Origin: Marilutibacter aestuarii | GTDB lineage: Bacteria > Pseudomonadota > Gammaproteobacteria > Xanthomonadales > Xanthomonadaceae | Assembly (NCBI RefSeq): GCF_006546775.1 | Contig: NZ_VICE01000054.1 | Span: 1-44,090 of the forward strand | Direction of reading: 5' to 3' | Length of the DNA stretch: 44,090 bases | Shown: in pieces, positions 16,464 through 25,071 of the stretch | Layout of the letters: each line of letters opens with the position of its first letter | Numbering within the stretch: the stretch's first letter is position 1 | Notes under the pieces: model-generated | Seen by the model: only the letters and a program-made list of their open reading frames with translations | Databases searched by the model: none | What the model was told of the DNA's origin: nothing | Position numbers and translations under genes: made by a program

Positions 16464-17225
16464 TCAGGCCGCGACCGGGGTGGCCGGATCGACCGCATCC
16501 ACGAGCGGCTGCAGGGCGGGATCCAGGGCGACCCGTCCGTCGAACACGAAACAGCGCCCCTCGTAATGGGCGCCACCCACCTGCTCGAAATATCCAAGGA
16601 TGCCGCCGTCCAGTTGCACGACGTTGTCCATGCCGGAGGCCTGCATCCACAGCGCCGCCTTCTCGCAGCGGATGCCGCCGGTGCAGAAGCTGACCACGGT
16701 GGCGTCGGCCAGCGCCTCGCGGTGCGGCGACAGCGCCTCGGGGAGGTCGGTGAAGTTGTCGATCGGCAGGGTGAGCGCGCCGGTGAAACTGCCGTAGCCC
16801 ACCTCCTCGCGGTTGCGGGTATCGAACAGGACCAGTCGCCGCCCGGTGTCGTCGTGGCCCTGCGACAGCCAGCGGGCCAGGTCGGCCGGCGCCACCGTCG
16901 GCGCGCGGCGCGCCAGCGGCGAGGCGTCGCCGCGGCGGAACGCGATGATCTCGCGCTTGACCTTCACCTTCAGGCGCGCGAATGGCTGGGACCGGCTGAG
17001 GCTGGACTTGACCACGATATCGGCGAAGCGGGCATCCCGCCGCAGGTCGGCAAGGAACCCCTCGATATCGTCCTGCTTGCCCGCCAGGAACAGGTTGAGG
17101 CCCTCTTCCGCGACAAGCACCGTTCCCCGCAGCCGTCCGGCCTCGGCGCGTTCGCGAAGGCGGTCGGCGAGCACCCGTGGCGCATCGAGCGGGGTGAAGT
17201 GGTAGGCGGCGATATTGACGATCAT
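16464..17225 (-). CDS. trhO: TrhO (YceA-like) tRNA uridine-34 hydroxylase, rhodanese domain
   Basis: The 253-aa protein has an N-terminal ferredoxin-like half (AAYHFTPLDAPRVLADRL...GTVLVAEEGLNLFLAG) and a rhodanese domain. The active-site loop is FCTGGIRCEKAA, with Cys181 as the rhodanese cysteine and Cys187. TrhO makes 5-hydroxyuridine at position 34 of tRNA using oxygen. E. coli TrhO is about 350 aa, so this is the shorter form that lacks the C-terminal extension. A GTG/ATG region right at 17225 starts the conserved MIVNIAAYHF. Confidence 0.85.
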   Translation of the reverse strand: MIVNIAAYHFTPLDAPRVLADRLRERAEAGRLRGTVLVAEEGLNLFLAGKQDDIEGFLADLRRDARFADIVVKSSLSRSQPFARLKVKVKREIIAFRRGDASPLARRAPTVAPADLARWLSQGHDDTGRRLVLFDTRNREEVGYGSFTGALTLPIDNFTDLPEALSPHREALADATVVSFCTGGIRCEKAALWMQASGMDNVVQLDGGILGYFEQVGGAHYEGRCFVFDGRVALDPALQPLVDAVDPATPVAA

Positions 17226-17338
17226 CGCCGCATTTTACGCGCCCGCCTCGCGCCGGGGCGTGTCCGGGCGCTGAACGCGCCACGGAACCCCGGGCCCTTC
17301 GCGCAGTCTGAATGCAGGCACTGTCACTGTGTGCGACA

Positions 17339-17365
17339 GGTAGCCCGGACCCCGTTCCGGCTACC
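17339..17365. repeat. GTAG/CTAC-ended hairpin in the hpf leader
   Basis: GGTAGCC pairs with GGCTACC around a partly paired interior (CGGA/TTCC). It ends 25 nt before the hpf ATG and so would lie in the 5' leader. The GTAG ends recall the GTAG repeats elsewhere in the window, but the stem is different. Confidence 0.45.
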
Positions 17366-17390
17366 GCCCATAACAAGAAATGGAGGCGCA

Positions 17391-17702
17391 ATGAAGGTAC
17401 AGATCAACACCGACAGCCACGTCCAGCACGACGAGTCCCTGACGCGGCATGTCGAGTCGGCCCTGGCCAGTTCGCTGGACCGGTTCAATGGCCAGATCAC
17501 CCGGATCGAGGTCCATGTCCGCGACAACAACGCCACCAAGACCGGCGGCAACGACAAGCATTGCGTGATGGAAGCGCGCCTGGAAGGCTTGCCGCCGATG
17601 ACTGCTTCCGAGGACGCGGATACCGTCAAGAGCGCAGTGTCGGGCGCCGCCCGCAAACTCCAGCGCGTGCTCGACCACGCACTGGGCAAGCTGACCCACT
17701 GA
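17391..17702 (+). CDS. hpf: Ribosome hibernation promoting factor (HPF/RaiA family)
   Basis: The 103-aa protein is one S30AE domain. It begins MKVQINTDSHVQHDESLTRHVESAL, followed by ITRIEVHVRDNNATKTGGNDKHCVMEARL. Short HPF/YfiA proteins bind the 30S decoding region and promote 100S dimers or inactive 70S ribosomes in stationary phase. The usual rpoN/PTS neighbours are absent, so it is a stand-alone copy. GGAGG at 17383-17387 is a strong ribosome binding site. Confidence 0.87.
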   Translation: MKVQINTDSHVQHDESLTRHVESALASSLDRFNGQITRIEVHVRDNNATKTGGNDKHCVMEARLEGLPPMTASEDADTVKSAVSGAARKLQRVLDHALGKLTH

Positions 17703-17734
17703 CCCGCCCTGGCCCATTCACGGGCCCGCTGCCG

Positions 17735-17757
17735 GCCGCCGGACGCGCTCCGGCGGC
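17735..17757. terminator. Hairpin between hpf and soxR
   Basis: GCCGCCGGA and TCCGGCGGC form a perfect 9-bp stem with a CGCGC loop in the 82-bp gap between two convergent genes. There is no U-tract. Confidence 0.5.
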
Positions 17758-17784
17758 ATGGCGATCCCGCTTCCCCGCGTTCTT

Positions 17785-18237
17785 CTAGCTGCCTTCGCGC
17801 TCACCAGCGCCACGCCAGCGGCGTGCCCCGGCGCCAGACCCGCCCAGACTGTCGCGGGGATTGGCCAGGCGACACCGCTCCAGCGACAGGCAACCGCAGC
17901 CGATGCACTCGCCCAGCGTGTCGCGCAACTGTTGCAACTGCGCGATGCGCGCGTCCAGGTCCGCCTGCCAGTGCGTGGACAGCCGCAGCCAGTCGCGTCG
18001 CGTCGGCGTCCGGTTCTCCGGCAAGGTCGACAAGGCCTCTCGAATCGCCGCCAGCGGGATGCCGACCCGTTGCGCGACCCGGATGACCGCTACCCGCCGC
18101 AGACTGTCGCGCCCGTAGCGGCGCTGGTTGCCCGCCGTGCGTCGACTGTGGATCAGGCCCTTGGCCTCGTAGAAGTGAAGGGCCGACACGGCCACGCCGC
18201 TGCGTTCGGCCAACTGCCCCACGCTCAGCTCGGACAT
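17785..18237 (-). CDS. soxR: Redox-sensitive transcriptional activator SoxR
   Basis: The 150-aa MerR-family protein has an N-terminal winged helix-turn-helix (LSVGQLAERSGVAVSALHFYEAKGL), a dimerisation helix, and the SoxR [2Fe-2S] signature CX2CXCX5C at Cys111, Cys114, Cys116 and Cys122. It senses redox-cycling drugs or superoxide through oxidation of the cluster. No soxS is next to it, as usual outside enterics, where SoxR controls a few genes directly. A possible SoxR box lies just upstream of its own start. Confidence 0.93.
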   Translation of the reverse strand: MSELSVGQLAERSGVAVSALHFYEAKGLIHSRRTAGNQRRYGRDSLRRVAVIRVAQRVGIPLAAIREALSTLPENRTPTRRDWLRLSTHWQADLDARIAQLQQLRDTLGECIGCGCLSLERCRLANPRDSLGGSGAGARRWRGAGEREGS

Positions 18238-18244
18238 ACTCGCT

Positions 18245-18264
18245 ACCTCGACATTGCTCGAGCT
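18245..18264 (-). promoter_or_regulatory. Candidate SoxR box upstream of soxR
   Basis: ACCTCGACATTGCTCGAGCT contains the inverted repeat CTCGA-N6-TCGAG, the same geometry as the CTCAA-N6-TTGAG of known SoxR boxes. It begins 7 nt before the soxR start codon, so it may mediate autoregulation. The -35 and -10 around it are not clear. Confidence 0.4.
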
Positions 18265-18310
18265 TTCATCCTCGCCTGCACGCGTCGGGACGACAAGCGC
18301 GATGGGGCGC

Positions 18311-19486
18311 TCAGGCTTCGTCGACGAGTCCCTGGTAGAGCGATACGACCCGGCCCATCAGGGTGTCCGTGCTCCATGCACGCGCGTCCTCCGGCCCGGC
18401 CAACGCCAGCTCGGCGCGACGCGCCGGCGACCGCAGCAGGCCTGCAACGGTCTCGGCGAACGCCCCGGCATCCTCGGGACTGACCACTGCGCTGCGCGTG
18501 CCGGCCAGCACTGTCGCCGTCCCCATCACCGCGGTCGAGACCACGGGCACGCCCAGCGCCATGGCTTCGGTCAGCACCAGGCCCTGGGTCTCGGTGGGCG
18601 ACGCGAAAACGAACAGGTCGCCGGCCCGGTACGCATCGAGCAGGGCCCCCTGACGATCGAGGTTGCCATGGAAACGCACCGTATCGTGCAGCCCCAGCGA
18701 CGCACTGAGCTGCTTGAGGCGCTTTGCGTCCGGGCCCTCGCCGGCGATGATGAATCGAAGGCGCGGGAACTCGGCGACCAGCCGTTTGGCGACCTCCAGC
18801 AGGAAAGCGATGTTCTTCTCGACCGCAAGCCGGCTCACCGTCACCAGCACCGGCTGGTCCAGCCCGATTCCGTTGGCCTGGCGGAAGGCGGCGCCGTCGC
18901 CGCCCTGGAATTCGTCGAGGTCGATGCCGGTGGGAATCACCGTCCAGGGCGTCTGGATCCCGTAGCGGGCCAGCACGCCGGTCATCTGCTCGCTGGGCAC
19001 GATCAGGTGGTCTACGCCGTGGCAGAGTTGGCGCGAAACGCGCCGGGCGATGAAGCGCAGCAGGCCACCCGGCAGCCAGGGCAGGTAGTGGGCGACGTAC
19101 TCCTCGAAATAGGTGTGGTAGGTCTCGACCGTGGGCACCCGCGTGCGTTCGGCCAGCCGTACGCCCAGGCCGTGCGCGCGGAACGGGGTGTGGATGTGGA
19201 TCACGTCCCAGCGTCGCGCCGCCAATCGCGGCAGCAGCGCCTTGATCGCGTCCCCACGGATGAGGCGATCCTCCGGGTCGAAAAAGATCTCGCGCGAAGG
19301 CAGCCGTATCACCTCCATGCCCTCCAGCGCGCCATCGGCCGCCCCTTCCGCAGACGGGCCGTAGTCCGGCGCGACCAGGGTGACCTGGTGCCCCATCCTC
19401 AGCAGCGAACGGGCGAAGGTGCGAATGGAGGTCGACACCCCGTTCACACGCGGGAAATAGACGTCCGACAGCATCAGGATGTTCAT
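18311..19486 (-). CDS. Glycosyltransferase family 4 (group 1) protein
   Basis: The 391-aa GT-B enzyme has an N-terminal acceptor domain (MNILMLSDVYFPRVNGVSTSIR, with the typical GGV-like NGVS loop) and a C-terminal nucleotide-sugar domain. The latter shows VTVSRLAVEKNIAFLLEVAKRL and the EX7E-type motif SPTETQGLVLTEAMALG. It resembles retaining mannosyl or glucosyl transferases acting on lipids (for example diacylglycerol or phosphatidylinositol). The acceptor here is unknown. It stands alone between SoxR and a transporter, without a polysaccharide cluster. Confidence 0.88.
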   Translation of the reverse strand: MNILMLSDVYFPRVNGVSTSIRTFARSLLRMGHQVTLVAPDYGPSAEGAADGALEGMEVIRLPSREIFFDPEDRLIRGDAIKALLPRLAARRWDVIHIHTPFRAHGLGVRLAERTRVPTVETYHTYFEEYVAHYLPWLPGGLLRFIARRVSRQLCHGVDHLIVPSEQMTGVLARYGIQTPWTVIPTGIDLDEFQGGDGAAFRQANGIGLDQPVLVTVSRLAVEKNIAFLLEVAKRLVAEFPRLRFIIAGEGPDAKRLKQLSASLGLHDTVRFHGNLDRQGALLDAYRAGDLFVFASPTETQGLVLTEAMALGVPVVSTAVMGTATVLAGTRSAVVSPEDAGAFAETVAGLLRSPARRAELALAGPEDARAWSTDTLMGRVVSLYQGLVDEA

Positions 19487-19607
19487 CGCGTCAGGCTATG
19501 CACGCGCGGTTACCATCGTGTTGCATGCATCGGTGCGACGCCTCCACGCGGCGCTTTCGCGCCCCATGGAGTGTCATCCAGCCGTCATGCGGCCCTCGCC
19601 ACGGGCC

Positions 19608-20891
19608 TCAGTCGTGCAGTCGCCGGGGCACCGCCAGCAAGGCCAGCATGCTCAGCGCGCCGGCCACCGAGAGATAGAGCCCCACATACCCGAGTCCATG
19701 GTGGCTGGCGAGCCAGGTGGCGATGTACGGCGCGAGCGACGCACCGAAGATGCCCGACAGGTTGAACGCCAGCGAGGCACCGCTGTAACGCACTTCGGCG
19801 GGGAACAGCTCGGCGAGGATGGTGCCCAGTGGCCCGTAGGTGAGGCCCATGATCGCGAGGCCGATCGCCAGGAACGCCACCGTGCCCACGGTGCCGCCGC
19901 CACCGAACAGCGGCTCGAAGAGGAAGCCGAAACCCATGACCGCCGCACTGGCCACGAGCATCATCCGGCGACGCCCGACCCGGTCGGCGTACAGCGCCGA
20001 AAGCGGGATCGTCGCGGCGAACAGCAGCACCCCGCCCATCTGCATCCACAGGAAGTCCTCGCGCGCATGCCCCAGCCGCGAAGTGCCCCAGCTGAGCGCG
20101 AACACCGTCATCAGGTAGAACAGCACGAAGGTCGCCAGCGCCGACACCGTGCCCAGCAACAGCGCCCGCGGATGCAGGACGAGCACGTCGCGCATCGGCA
20201 GCGCAACCCGTTCCTGGCGGTCGATGACGCGCTGGAACGCCGGGGTCTCGGTCAGTCGAAGCCGGATCCACAGACCCAGCAGCACCAGGACCGCGCTGCC
20301 CAGGAACGGCAGGCGCCAGCCCCAGGCCATGAAGTCGGCCTCGTCCAGGCCGGCACTCAGCGACAGGAAGGCGCCGGTGGCCATCAGGAAACCCAGCGGC
20401 GCACCCAGTTGCGGGAACATGCCGTACCAGGCGCGCTTGCCGGGCGGCGCGTTCTCGGTGGCGAGCAGCACCGCCCCGCCCCACTCGCCGCCCAGGCCCA
20501 GGCCCTGGCCGAAGCGGCACAACGCGAGCAGGGCCGGCGCGGCGACGCCCCACTGCGCGTAGGTTGGCAACAGGCCGATCACCACCGTCGAGACCCCCAT
20601 GGTGAGCAGGGCCGCCACCAGCGTCGCCTTGCGGCCGACGCGGTCGCCGAAATGCCCGAAGACCGCCGACCCGATCGGTCGGGCGAAGAACGCCAGGGCG
20701 AAGGTCGCCAGCGATTGCAGCGTCGACGACGCCGGGTCGCCGGCCGGGAAGAACAGGGACGGAAACACCAGCACCGCCGCGGTGGCATAGATGTAGAAGT
20801 CGAAGAACTCGATCGTGGTCCCGATCAGGCTGGCCAGGAGTACATGGGTCTTCGACGGGCTCGCCGGCCCGGTGCTGCTGGCATCGTTCAT
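19608..20891 (-). CDS. MFS transporter, metabolite:H+ symporter (MHS) family
   Basis: The 427-aa inner-membrane protein has twelve hydrophobic segments and the MHS hallmarks. These are IGTTIEFFDFYIYATAAV (about 24-41) in helix 1, FGHFGDRVGRKATL in loop 2-3, and FGQGLGLGGEWGGAVLL in helix 4-5. Relatives such as ProP, ShiA and KgtP move osmolytes, shikimate or dicarboxylates with protons. The substrate cannot be assigned. It appears to be a single gene. Confidence 0.9.
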   Translation of the reverse strand: MNDASSTGPASPSKTHVLLASLIGTTIEFFDFYIYATAAVLVFPSLFFPAGDPASSTLQSLATFALAFFARPIGSAVFGHFGDRVGRKATLVAALLTMGVSTVVIGLLPTYAQWGVAAPALLALCRFGQGLGLGGEWGGAVLLATENAPPGKRAWYGMFPQLGAPLGFLMATGAFLSLSAGLDEADFMAWGWRLPFLGSAVLVLLGLWIRLRLTETPAFQRVIDRQERVALPMRDVLVLHPRALLLGTVSALATFVLFYLMTVFALSWGTSRLGHAREDFLWMQMGGVLLFAATIPLSALYADRVGRRRMMLVASAAVMGFGFLFEPLFGGGGTVGTVAFLAIGLAIMGLTYGPLGTILAELFPAEVRYSGASLAFNLSGIFGASLAPYIATWLASHHGLGYVGLYLSVAGALSMLALLAVPRRLHD

Positions 20892-20955
20892 CGCGTGGCA
20901 TCCCCGTCCGCCGGTTCGGGTCGATCCGGCCAGGTCCGCATTCTGCCCGATGCGC

Positions 20956-20977
20956 CCGGCGCGGCGGAACGCGCCGG
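20956..20977 (-). terminator. Hairpin after the HD-domain gene
   Basis: CCGGCGCG and CGCGCCGG form a perfect 8-bp stem with a GCGGAA loop. It lies 5 nt beyond the stop codon at 20983 of the minus-strand HD-domain gene. There is no U-tract. Confidence 0.45.
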
Positions 20978-20982
20978 CTGCC

Positions 20983-21603
20983 TCAACGCTTGCCGGTCAC
21001 CGCGCGACGCAGGTTGGCCCGCGCGCGCGCATCCAGGCGCTCGTGGAAGAAGTCGCTCAGGAAGATCCTTTCCTTGGCCAGAAGTCCCTTGAGGAAACGC
21101 CTGCGGTTGATCCGGAACAGCCAGCCCGGCACGTGGCCGCGGTACTCGCTGGCGATCCCGCGGTCATAGGCATCGAAGGCGTCCGGCGCGGCGCCGAGGA
21201 TGGCCATGTCGCAGTCCAGGAAATGGCGGACGTCGCCGGGATGGGCGTCGTCGGCGAAATCAGCCGGGCCGAACTGCCCGTGGCGCGCGGTGAGCTCGAT
21301 CAGCCATGCGACGCGCTCGACGTCCACGTCTTCACGGGACATGGCGGCGCCGATCTCCGCGCGGGCGAACGCGGCCGAGCGCGCCTCGTTGTCGTGCCGG
21401 GAAGGCTCGTAGATGGCATCGTGGTACAGCACCGCCAGCCGCACTTCGCGGGGCTGGCGCCAGCCGGGCCCGTCCGCCACCGCGTCGACGTGGCGCATGA
21501 CCTCCTCGACATGGCCGAAGTTGTGGTAGGCCCGCGGCGGACGGGCGTAGGCCTCGCGGAGCCGCGCTTCCTGCTGGACGTCCAGCCCGTGGTCCTCACC
21601 CAT
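20983..21603 (-). CDS. HD-domain protein (COG4339-type predicted phosphohydrolase)
   Basis: The 206-aa protein matches the stand-alone HD superfamily group. YHNFGHVEEVMRHVD (about 26-40) supplies a metal His, VLYHDAIYEP (about 58-67) supplies the HD pair, and LDCDMAILGA (about 129-138) supplies a further Asp. Members are predicted metal-dependent phosphohydrolases acting on nucleotides or similar molecules, with no defined substrate. It is divergent from the TonB-domain gene across an AT-rich 175-bp region. Confidence 0.82.
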   Translation of the reverse strand: MGEDHGLDVQQEARLREAYARPPRAYHNFGHVEEVMRHVDAVADGPGWRQPREVRLAVLYHDAIYEPSRHDNEARSAAFARAEIGAAMSREDVDVERVAWLIELTARHGQFGPADFADDAHPGDVRHFLDCDMAILGAAPDAFDAYDRGIASEYRGHVPGWLFRINRRRFLKGLLAKERIFLSDFFHERLDARARANLRRAVTGKR

Positions 21604-21778
21604 TCGTCGCTGCCCTCACGGCCGTGCCGTGCCGATATATACCGATTGTCGCCATTTTAGTACCGTTTATCAATATTCACGGGTTTTGAAATATGGGTGT
21701 AACCCAAGCCGGGGCCGGACAGGGTCAGATGGGTTCCATTCCAGAACAATACAGGCCGCCTGGCCGGAAGGAGCGCCC
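21604..21778. other. AT-rich divergent promoter region
   Basis: The first part (about 21633-21700) is much richer in A and T than anything nearby, with TATATA and TATCAATATT runs. It separates the HD gene (minus) from the TonB-domain gene (plus). Promoters for both are probably here, but I could not assign hexamers with confidence. Confidence 0.5.
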
Positions 21779-22495
21779 ATGAAACCCCTCGTACTCGCCG
21801 CCGCCCTGCTCGGCCTCGCTCCCGTCGCGGTCCTCGCGCAAACCGGTGGCGCCGGCCCCGCGTGGAACGGCGAACAGGTCCACACCTTCGCCATCGAACT
21901 CGACCCCCAGGGGCGCATGGTCTCGATGCAACCGACCGCGCCGATGCCCGACACGCTGCGCAACGCGCTCGAATCGCGTGCCGCCGAATGGGTGTTCCAG
22001 ACCGACGGCCAGCCCGCGGGTTCCATCCGCAGCTACCTGCGCATCGCCGTCGCCGGCGGCGCCAGCGCGGGCGAACCCCTGCGCATCCTGTCGGCCACGA
22101 CGGGCCCTGCCTTCGACACCCTGAGCAACCCGGTCTACCCGACCAGCGAGCTGCGCCGCGGCGAAGGCGGCGTGGTCGTGCTGCAGGTCGAGGTGGATGC
22201 GAACGGCGCGGTCACTGCGGTCGACTTCCACGGCGACAAGCAACGCGCCACGCGCTCGATGGCCAATGCCGCGCGCGACGCCGCCTGGCAGTGGCGTTTC
22301 ACCCCCGAGCAGGTCGATGGCACGCCGATCGCCAGCACCGTGCTGGTGCCGGTGTGCTTCATGGCCGACCATCCCGTGCCTTCCAGCTGCAGCTGGCAGG
22401 GCCCGGGCGCACGCCACCTGAGCCGACTGGCGATCGTGACCCTCGATCCGGCCGCGCGCGTCGACACCCAGGCCGGCCAGCTCGCCGGCTTCTGA
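21779..22495 (+). CDS. Periplasmic TonB C-terminal-domain protein
   Basis: The 238-aa protein begins with a cleavable-looking signal peptide (ending AVLA-Q at about residue 21) and ends in a TonB C-terminal domain. That domain reads NPVYPTSELRRGEGGVVVLQVEVDANGAVTAVDF with AARDAAWQWRFTPEQVDGTPI. The Pro-rich linker and the uncleaved membrane anchor of true TonB are absent. It may therefore be a soluble periplasmic protein using the fold for partner binding instead of energy transduction. GGAAGGAG precedes the ATG. Confidence 0.8.
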   Translation: MKPLVLAAALLGLAPVAVLAQTGGAGPAWNGEQVHTFAIELDPQGRMVSMQPTAPMPDTLRNALESRAAEWVFQTDGQPAGSIRSYLRIAVAGGASAGEPLRILSATTGPAFDTLSNPVYPTSELRRGEGGVVVLQVEVDANGAVTAVDFHGDKQRATRSMANAARDAAWQWRFTPEQVDGTPIASTVLVPVCFMADHPVPSSCSWQGPGARHLSRLAIVTLDPAARVDTQAGQLAGF

Positions 22496-22507
22496 GGCGG
22501 GCGCCCT

Positions 22508-23749
22508 TCAGCCGTCGCCGCGGGTCGCGGCGCGGCTGGCCGCGGCGGTGAACAGCACGTCGGTCGAGGAATTGAGCGCGGTCTCGGCCGAATCCTGGAC
22601 CACGCCGATGATGAAGCCGATGGCCACGACCTGCATGGCGACATCGTTGGAGATGCCGAACATGCCGCAGGCCAGCGGCACCAGCAGCAGCGAGCCACCG
22701 GCCACGCCCGATGCGCCGCACGCGGCGACCGCCGCGACCACGCTCAGCAGCAGTGCGGTCGGCAGGTCTGGCTCGATGCCCAGCGTATGTACCGCCGCCA
22801 GGGTCAGCACGGTGATCGTGATCGCCGCACCCGCCATGTTGATCGTGGCCCCCAGCGGGATCGATACCGAATAGGTGTCCTCCGGCAGGTCCAGCCGGCG
22901 GCACAGGTCCAGGTTGACCGGGATGTTCGCCGCCGAGCTGCGGGTGAAGAACGCGGTGATGCCGCTCTCGCGCAGGCACGTCAGCACCAGCGGGTACGGA
23001 TTGCGGCGGGTCACGAAGAACACCAGCAGCGGGTTCGCCACCAGCGCCACGAACAGCATGCTGCCCACGAGCACCGCCAGCAGGCGGACGTAGTCCAGCA
23101 GCGCGCCGAACCCCGACTCCACCAGCGTCGCGGCCACGAGACCGAGGATGCCCAGCGGGGCGAAGCGGATCACCAGCCGGACGATGAAGGTGACCGCGCC
23201 GGCCAGGTCGTCGACCACGCGCCGCGTGGTTTTTTCGCCGGCACTCCTGAGCGCGATGCCCAGGCCGACCGCCCAGGCGAGGATGCCGATGAAGTTGCCC
23301 TCCAGCAGCGCGTGCACCGGGTTGTCGACGATCTTCATCAGCAGGTCGCGCAGAACCTCGACGATGCCCGCCGGCGGCGCCACGGCGACGTCCGCGGCGG
23401 CCAGTTGCAGGGTCGAGGGAAAGGCGAAGCTCGCCACCACCGCGACCAGGGCCGCCAGCAGGGTGCCGACCAGGTACAGGACGAGGATCGGGCGGATGTG
23501 GGTCGACTGTCCGCGCTTGTGGTTGGCGATCGCCGCGGTGACGAGCACCAGCACCAGCACCGGTGCCACCGCCTTGAGCGCCGACACGAACACGTTGCCG
23601 AGCAGGCCGCTGGCGCGCGCGGCATCGGGCCATGCCCAGGCCAGCAGGACGCCGATGACCAGGCCGACGACGATCTGGGCAACCAGGCTGGTGTTGAACA
23701 GGAACGCCAGCCAGCGTGGGCTGGCGGGGCGGTCGTTGGCAGGTGTCAT
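22508..23749 (-). CDS. sstT: Serine/threonine:Na+ symporter SstT
   Basis: The 413-aa inner-membrane transporter of the dicarboxylate/amino acid:cation symporter family matches E. coli SstT in length and motifs. Examples are [40 protein letters not shown] and [20 protein letters not shown]. It should import serine and threonine with sodium. The ATG at 23749 gives the family's N terminus, and an in-frame ATG far upstream is ignored. It is divergent from a membrane protein gene. Confidence 0.95.
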   Translation of the reverse strand: MTPANDRPASPRWLAFLFNTSLVAQIVVGLVIGVLLAWAWPDAARASGLLGNVFVSALKAVAPVLVLVLVTAAIANHKRGQSTHIRPILVLYLVGTLLAALVAVVASFAFPSTLQLAAADVAVAPPAGIVEVLRDLLMKIVDNPVHALLEGNFIGILAWAVGLGIALRSAGEKTTRRVVDDLAGAVTFIVRLVIRFAPLGILGLVAATLVESGFGALLDYVRLLAVLVGSMLFVALVANPLLVFFVTRRNPYPLVLTCLRESGITAFFTRSSAANIPVNLDLCRRLDLPEDTYSVSIPLGATINMAGAAITITVLTLAAVHTLGIEPDLPTALLLSVVAAVAACGASGVAGGSLLLVPLACGMFGISNDVAMQVVAIGFIIGVVQDSAETALNSSTDVLFTAAASRAATRGDG

Positions 23750-23850
23750 GCGCGTTGTTCCTCGGCATCCGGGGCCCGGGCGAAGCGCCCAAGATACGGA
23801 GGTCGGCGACGCCGTGCCAGTCGCCCGCGTTCCCGCCGGGCCGCCGCCGC

Positions 23851-23864
23851 GGCATACTGGCGCC
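23851..23864 (+). promoter_or_regulatory. Candidate -10 element abutting the next start codon
   Basis: GGCATACTGGCGCC lies immediately before the ATG at 23865 and is identical to the 14-mer at 9394-9407. If CATACT is a -10, the transcript would start at or near the ATG and be leaderless. Confidence 0.4.
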
Positions 23865-24494
23865 ATGGTCCCGGACCGAATCGCCCGCTGGGCCTCCGCC
23901 CTACCCGATGCCGTCACCTCGGCCTTCTTCCTGTCGGTCTGGATCGCGCCGGCGTGGTGGGGTGCCGGGGCCATCCGCACCGGCATGCTGATGATGCTGG
24001 TCGAATTCATCCTGCTGCACGCCACCGCGATGCTCGGTTCGATGCTGCTGCAGTCCGGCGCCGATCGGGACAAGCGCCGTCATCGACTGGCCGTCGTTGC
24101 CTCGCTGGGCGGCTTCTACCTGCTCTTCATCGCCGTGTGGTCCTACCAGTTCGGAGCGTGGTGGCCGCTGGTCGCCTTCGCCTGGCTGCTGCTGGGCAAG
24201 GCCTGGCAGGTGTTCCAGCCCCTGCCCGGCGAGGCCCGGCGCCAGCGGATGCAGTCCGACTGGGCGATCGGGGCCATGGCCTACCTGGCCGGAGTCTTCC
24301 TCACCGTGTTCGTGCCGGTGCCCCGCCTGGGGATGAGCCGGGCGATCGTCGCCGAGGCCGGGCTGCCCGGCGACGGGCTCTGGGTCAGCCAGCCGCAAAC
24401 GGTCATCGCCTTCGGCGCCTTCTACTTCGCCGTGCTGGCCATCACCAAGGCGCGCGGCACGCTTTTGCGCCATGCGCAGCGTGTCCCTGGCTGA
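23865..24494 (+). CDS. Multi-pass inner-membrane protein of unknown function
   Basis: The 209-aa protein has about five hydrophobic segments. These include [54 protein letters not shown] and [16 protein letters not shown], plus one near [20 protein letters not shown] do not recognise a family or catalytic residues. It is 32 nt upstream of the LEA-type lipoprotein gene on the same strand, so the two may be co-transcribed. No Shine-Dalgarno sequence precedes the ATG. Confidence 0.7.
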   Translation: MVPDRIARWASALPDAVTSAFFLSVWIAPAWWGAGAIRTGMLMMLVEFILLHATAMLGSMLLQSGADRDKRRHRLAVVASLGGFYLLFIAVWSYQFGAWWPLVAFAWLLLGKAWQVFQPLPGEARRQRMQSDWAIGAMAYLAGVFLTVFVPVPRLGMSRAIVAEAGLPGDGLWVSQPQTVIAFGAFYFAVLAITKARGTLLRHAQRVPG

Positions 24495-24526
24495 GCACGA
24501 ACGCCCCTGCCTCCCCGAGACCGCCC

Positions 24527-25045
24527 ATGGCCAGCACCCTGCCCTTCCCACGTCGACATCGCCTGCTGCCGCCTGCGGCCTGGCTCGTGGGCATCGCCCT
24601 CGCCTGGATGCTGTCGGCCTGCGCGAGCATGCCCCACCGCGATCCCTTGAACGTGGATGTCGCGGGCGTCGAATCGCTGCCCGGCGAGGGCCTGGAAATC
24701 CGCCTGGCGGTCACCCTGCGAATCCAGAACCCGAACGCCGACGCGGTCGACTTCGACGGCGCGGCGCTGGCCCTCTCGCTCAACGACCGCACCCTCGCCA
24801 CCGGGGTCAGCGACAGCGCCGGACGCGTACCGGCCTATGGCGAACGGCTGCTGACGGTGCCGGTCACGATCCCGGCGATCAAGGCGATCCAGCACGTGGT
24901 CGGATTCGCCCGCGACCCCGGACAGGCTCCCCTGCGCTACCGGGTGGACGGCAAACTCGAAGGCGGCTGGTTCGGCACGCGGCGCTTCAGCAACGAGGTG
25001 GAGTTCGAGCTGCCCGGCGCGCCGCGCGGAGCGGGCGGCCGCTGA
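24527..25045 (+). CDS. LEA type 2 (Why-domain) lipoprotein
   Basis: The 172-aa protein has a lipoprotein signal with lipobox LSAC (Cys32). A single water-stress/hypersensitive-response (WHy/LEA14) domain follows: EIRLAVTLRIQNPNADAVDFDGAALALSLNDRTLATGVSD, then VPVTIPAI and a C-terminal strand. Bacterial members are envelope lipoproteins of unknown role, linked by homology to desiccation-type proteins. It should be anchored in the periplasm or outer membrane. Confidence 0.85.
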   Translation: MASTLPFPRRHRLLPPAAWLVGIALAWMLSACASMPHRDPLNVDVAGVESLPGEGLEIRLAVTLRIQNPNADAVDFDGAALALSLNDRTLATGVSDSAGRVPAYGERLLTVPVTIPAIKAIQHVVGFARDPGQAPLRYRVDGKLEGGWFGTRRFSNEVEFELPGAPRGAGGR

Positions 25046-25071
25046 GCCTCCGGATCCGGCAAGGTGGCCGG

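Noticed and set aside
17317-17336. Sigma54-like GGCAC...TGTGC upstream of hpf
   Set aside because: The GG to GC spacing is 14 nt instead of 10, so it does not fit a -24/-12 promoter.
18311-20891. Polysaccharide or lipid-A gene cluster around the glycosyltransferase
   Set aside because: The neighbours are soxR and an MHS transporter with separate functions. No other sugar enzyme is present.
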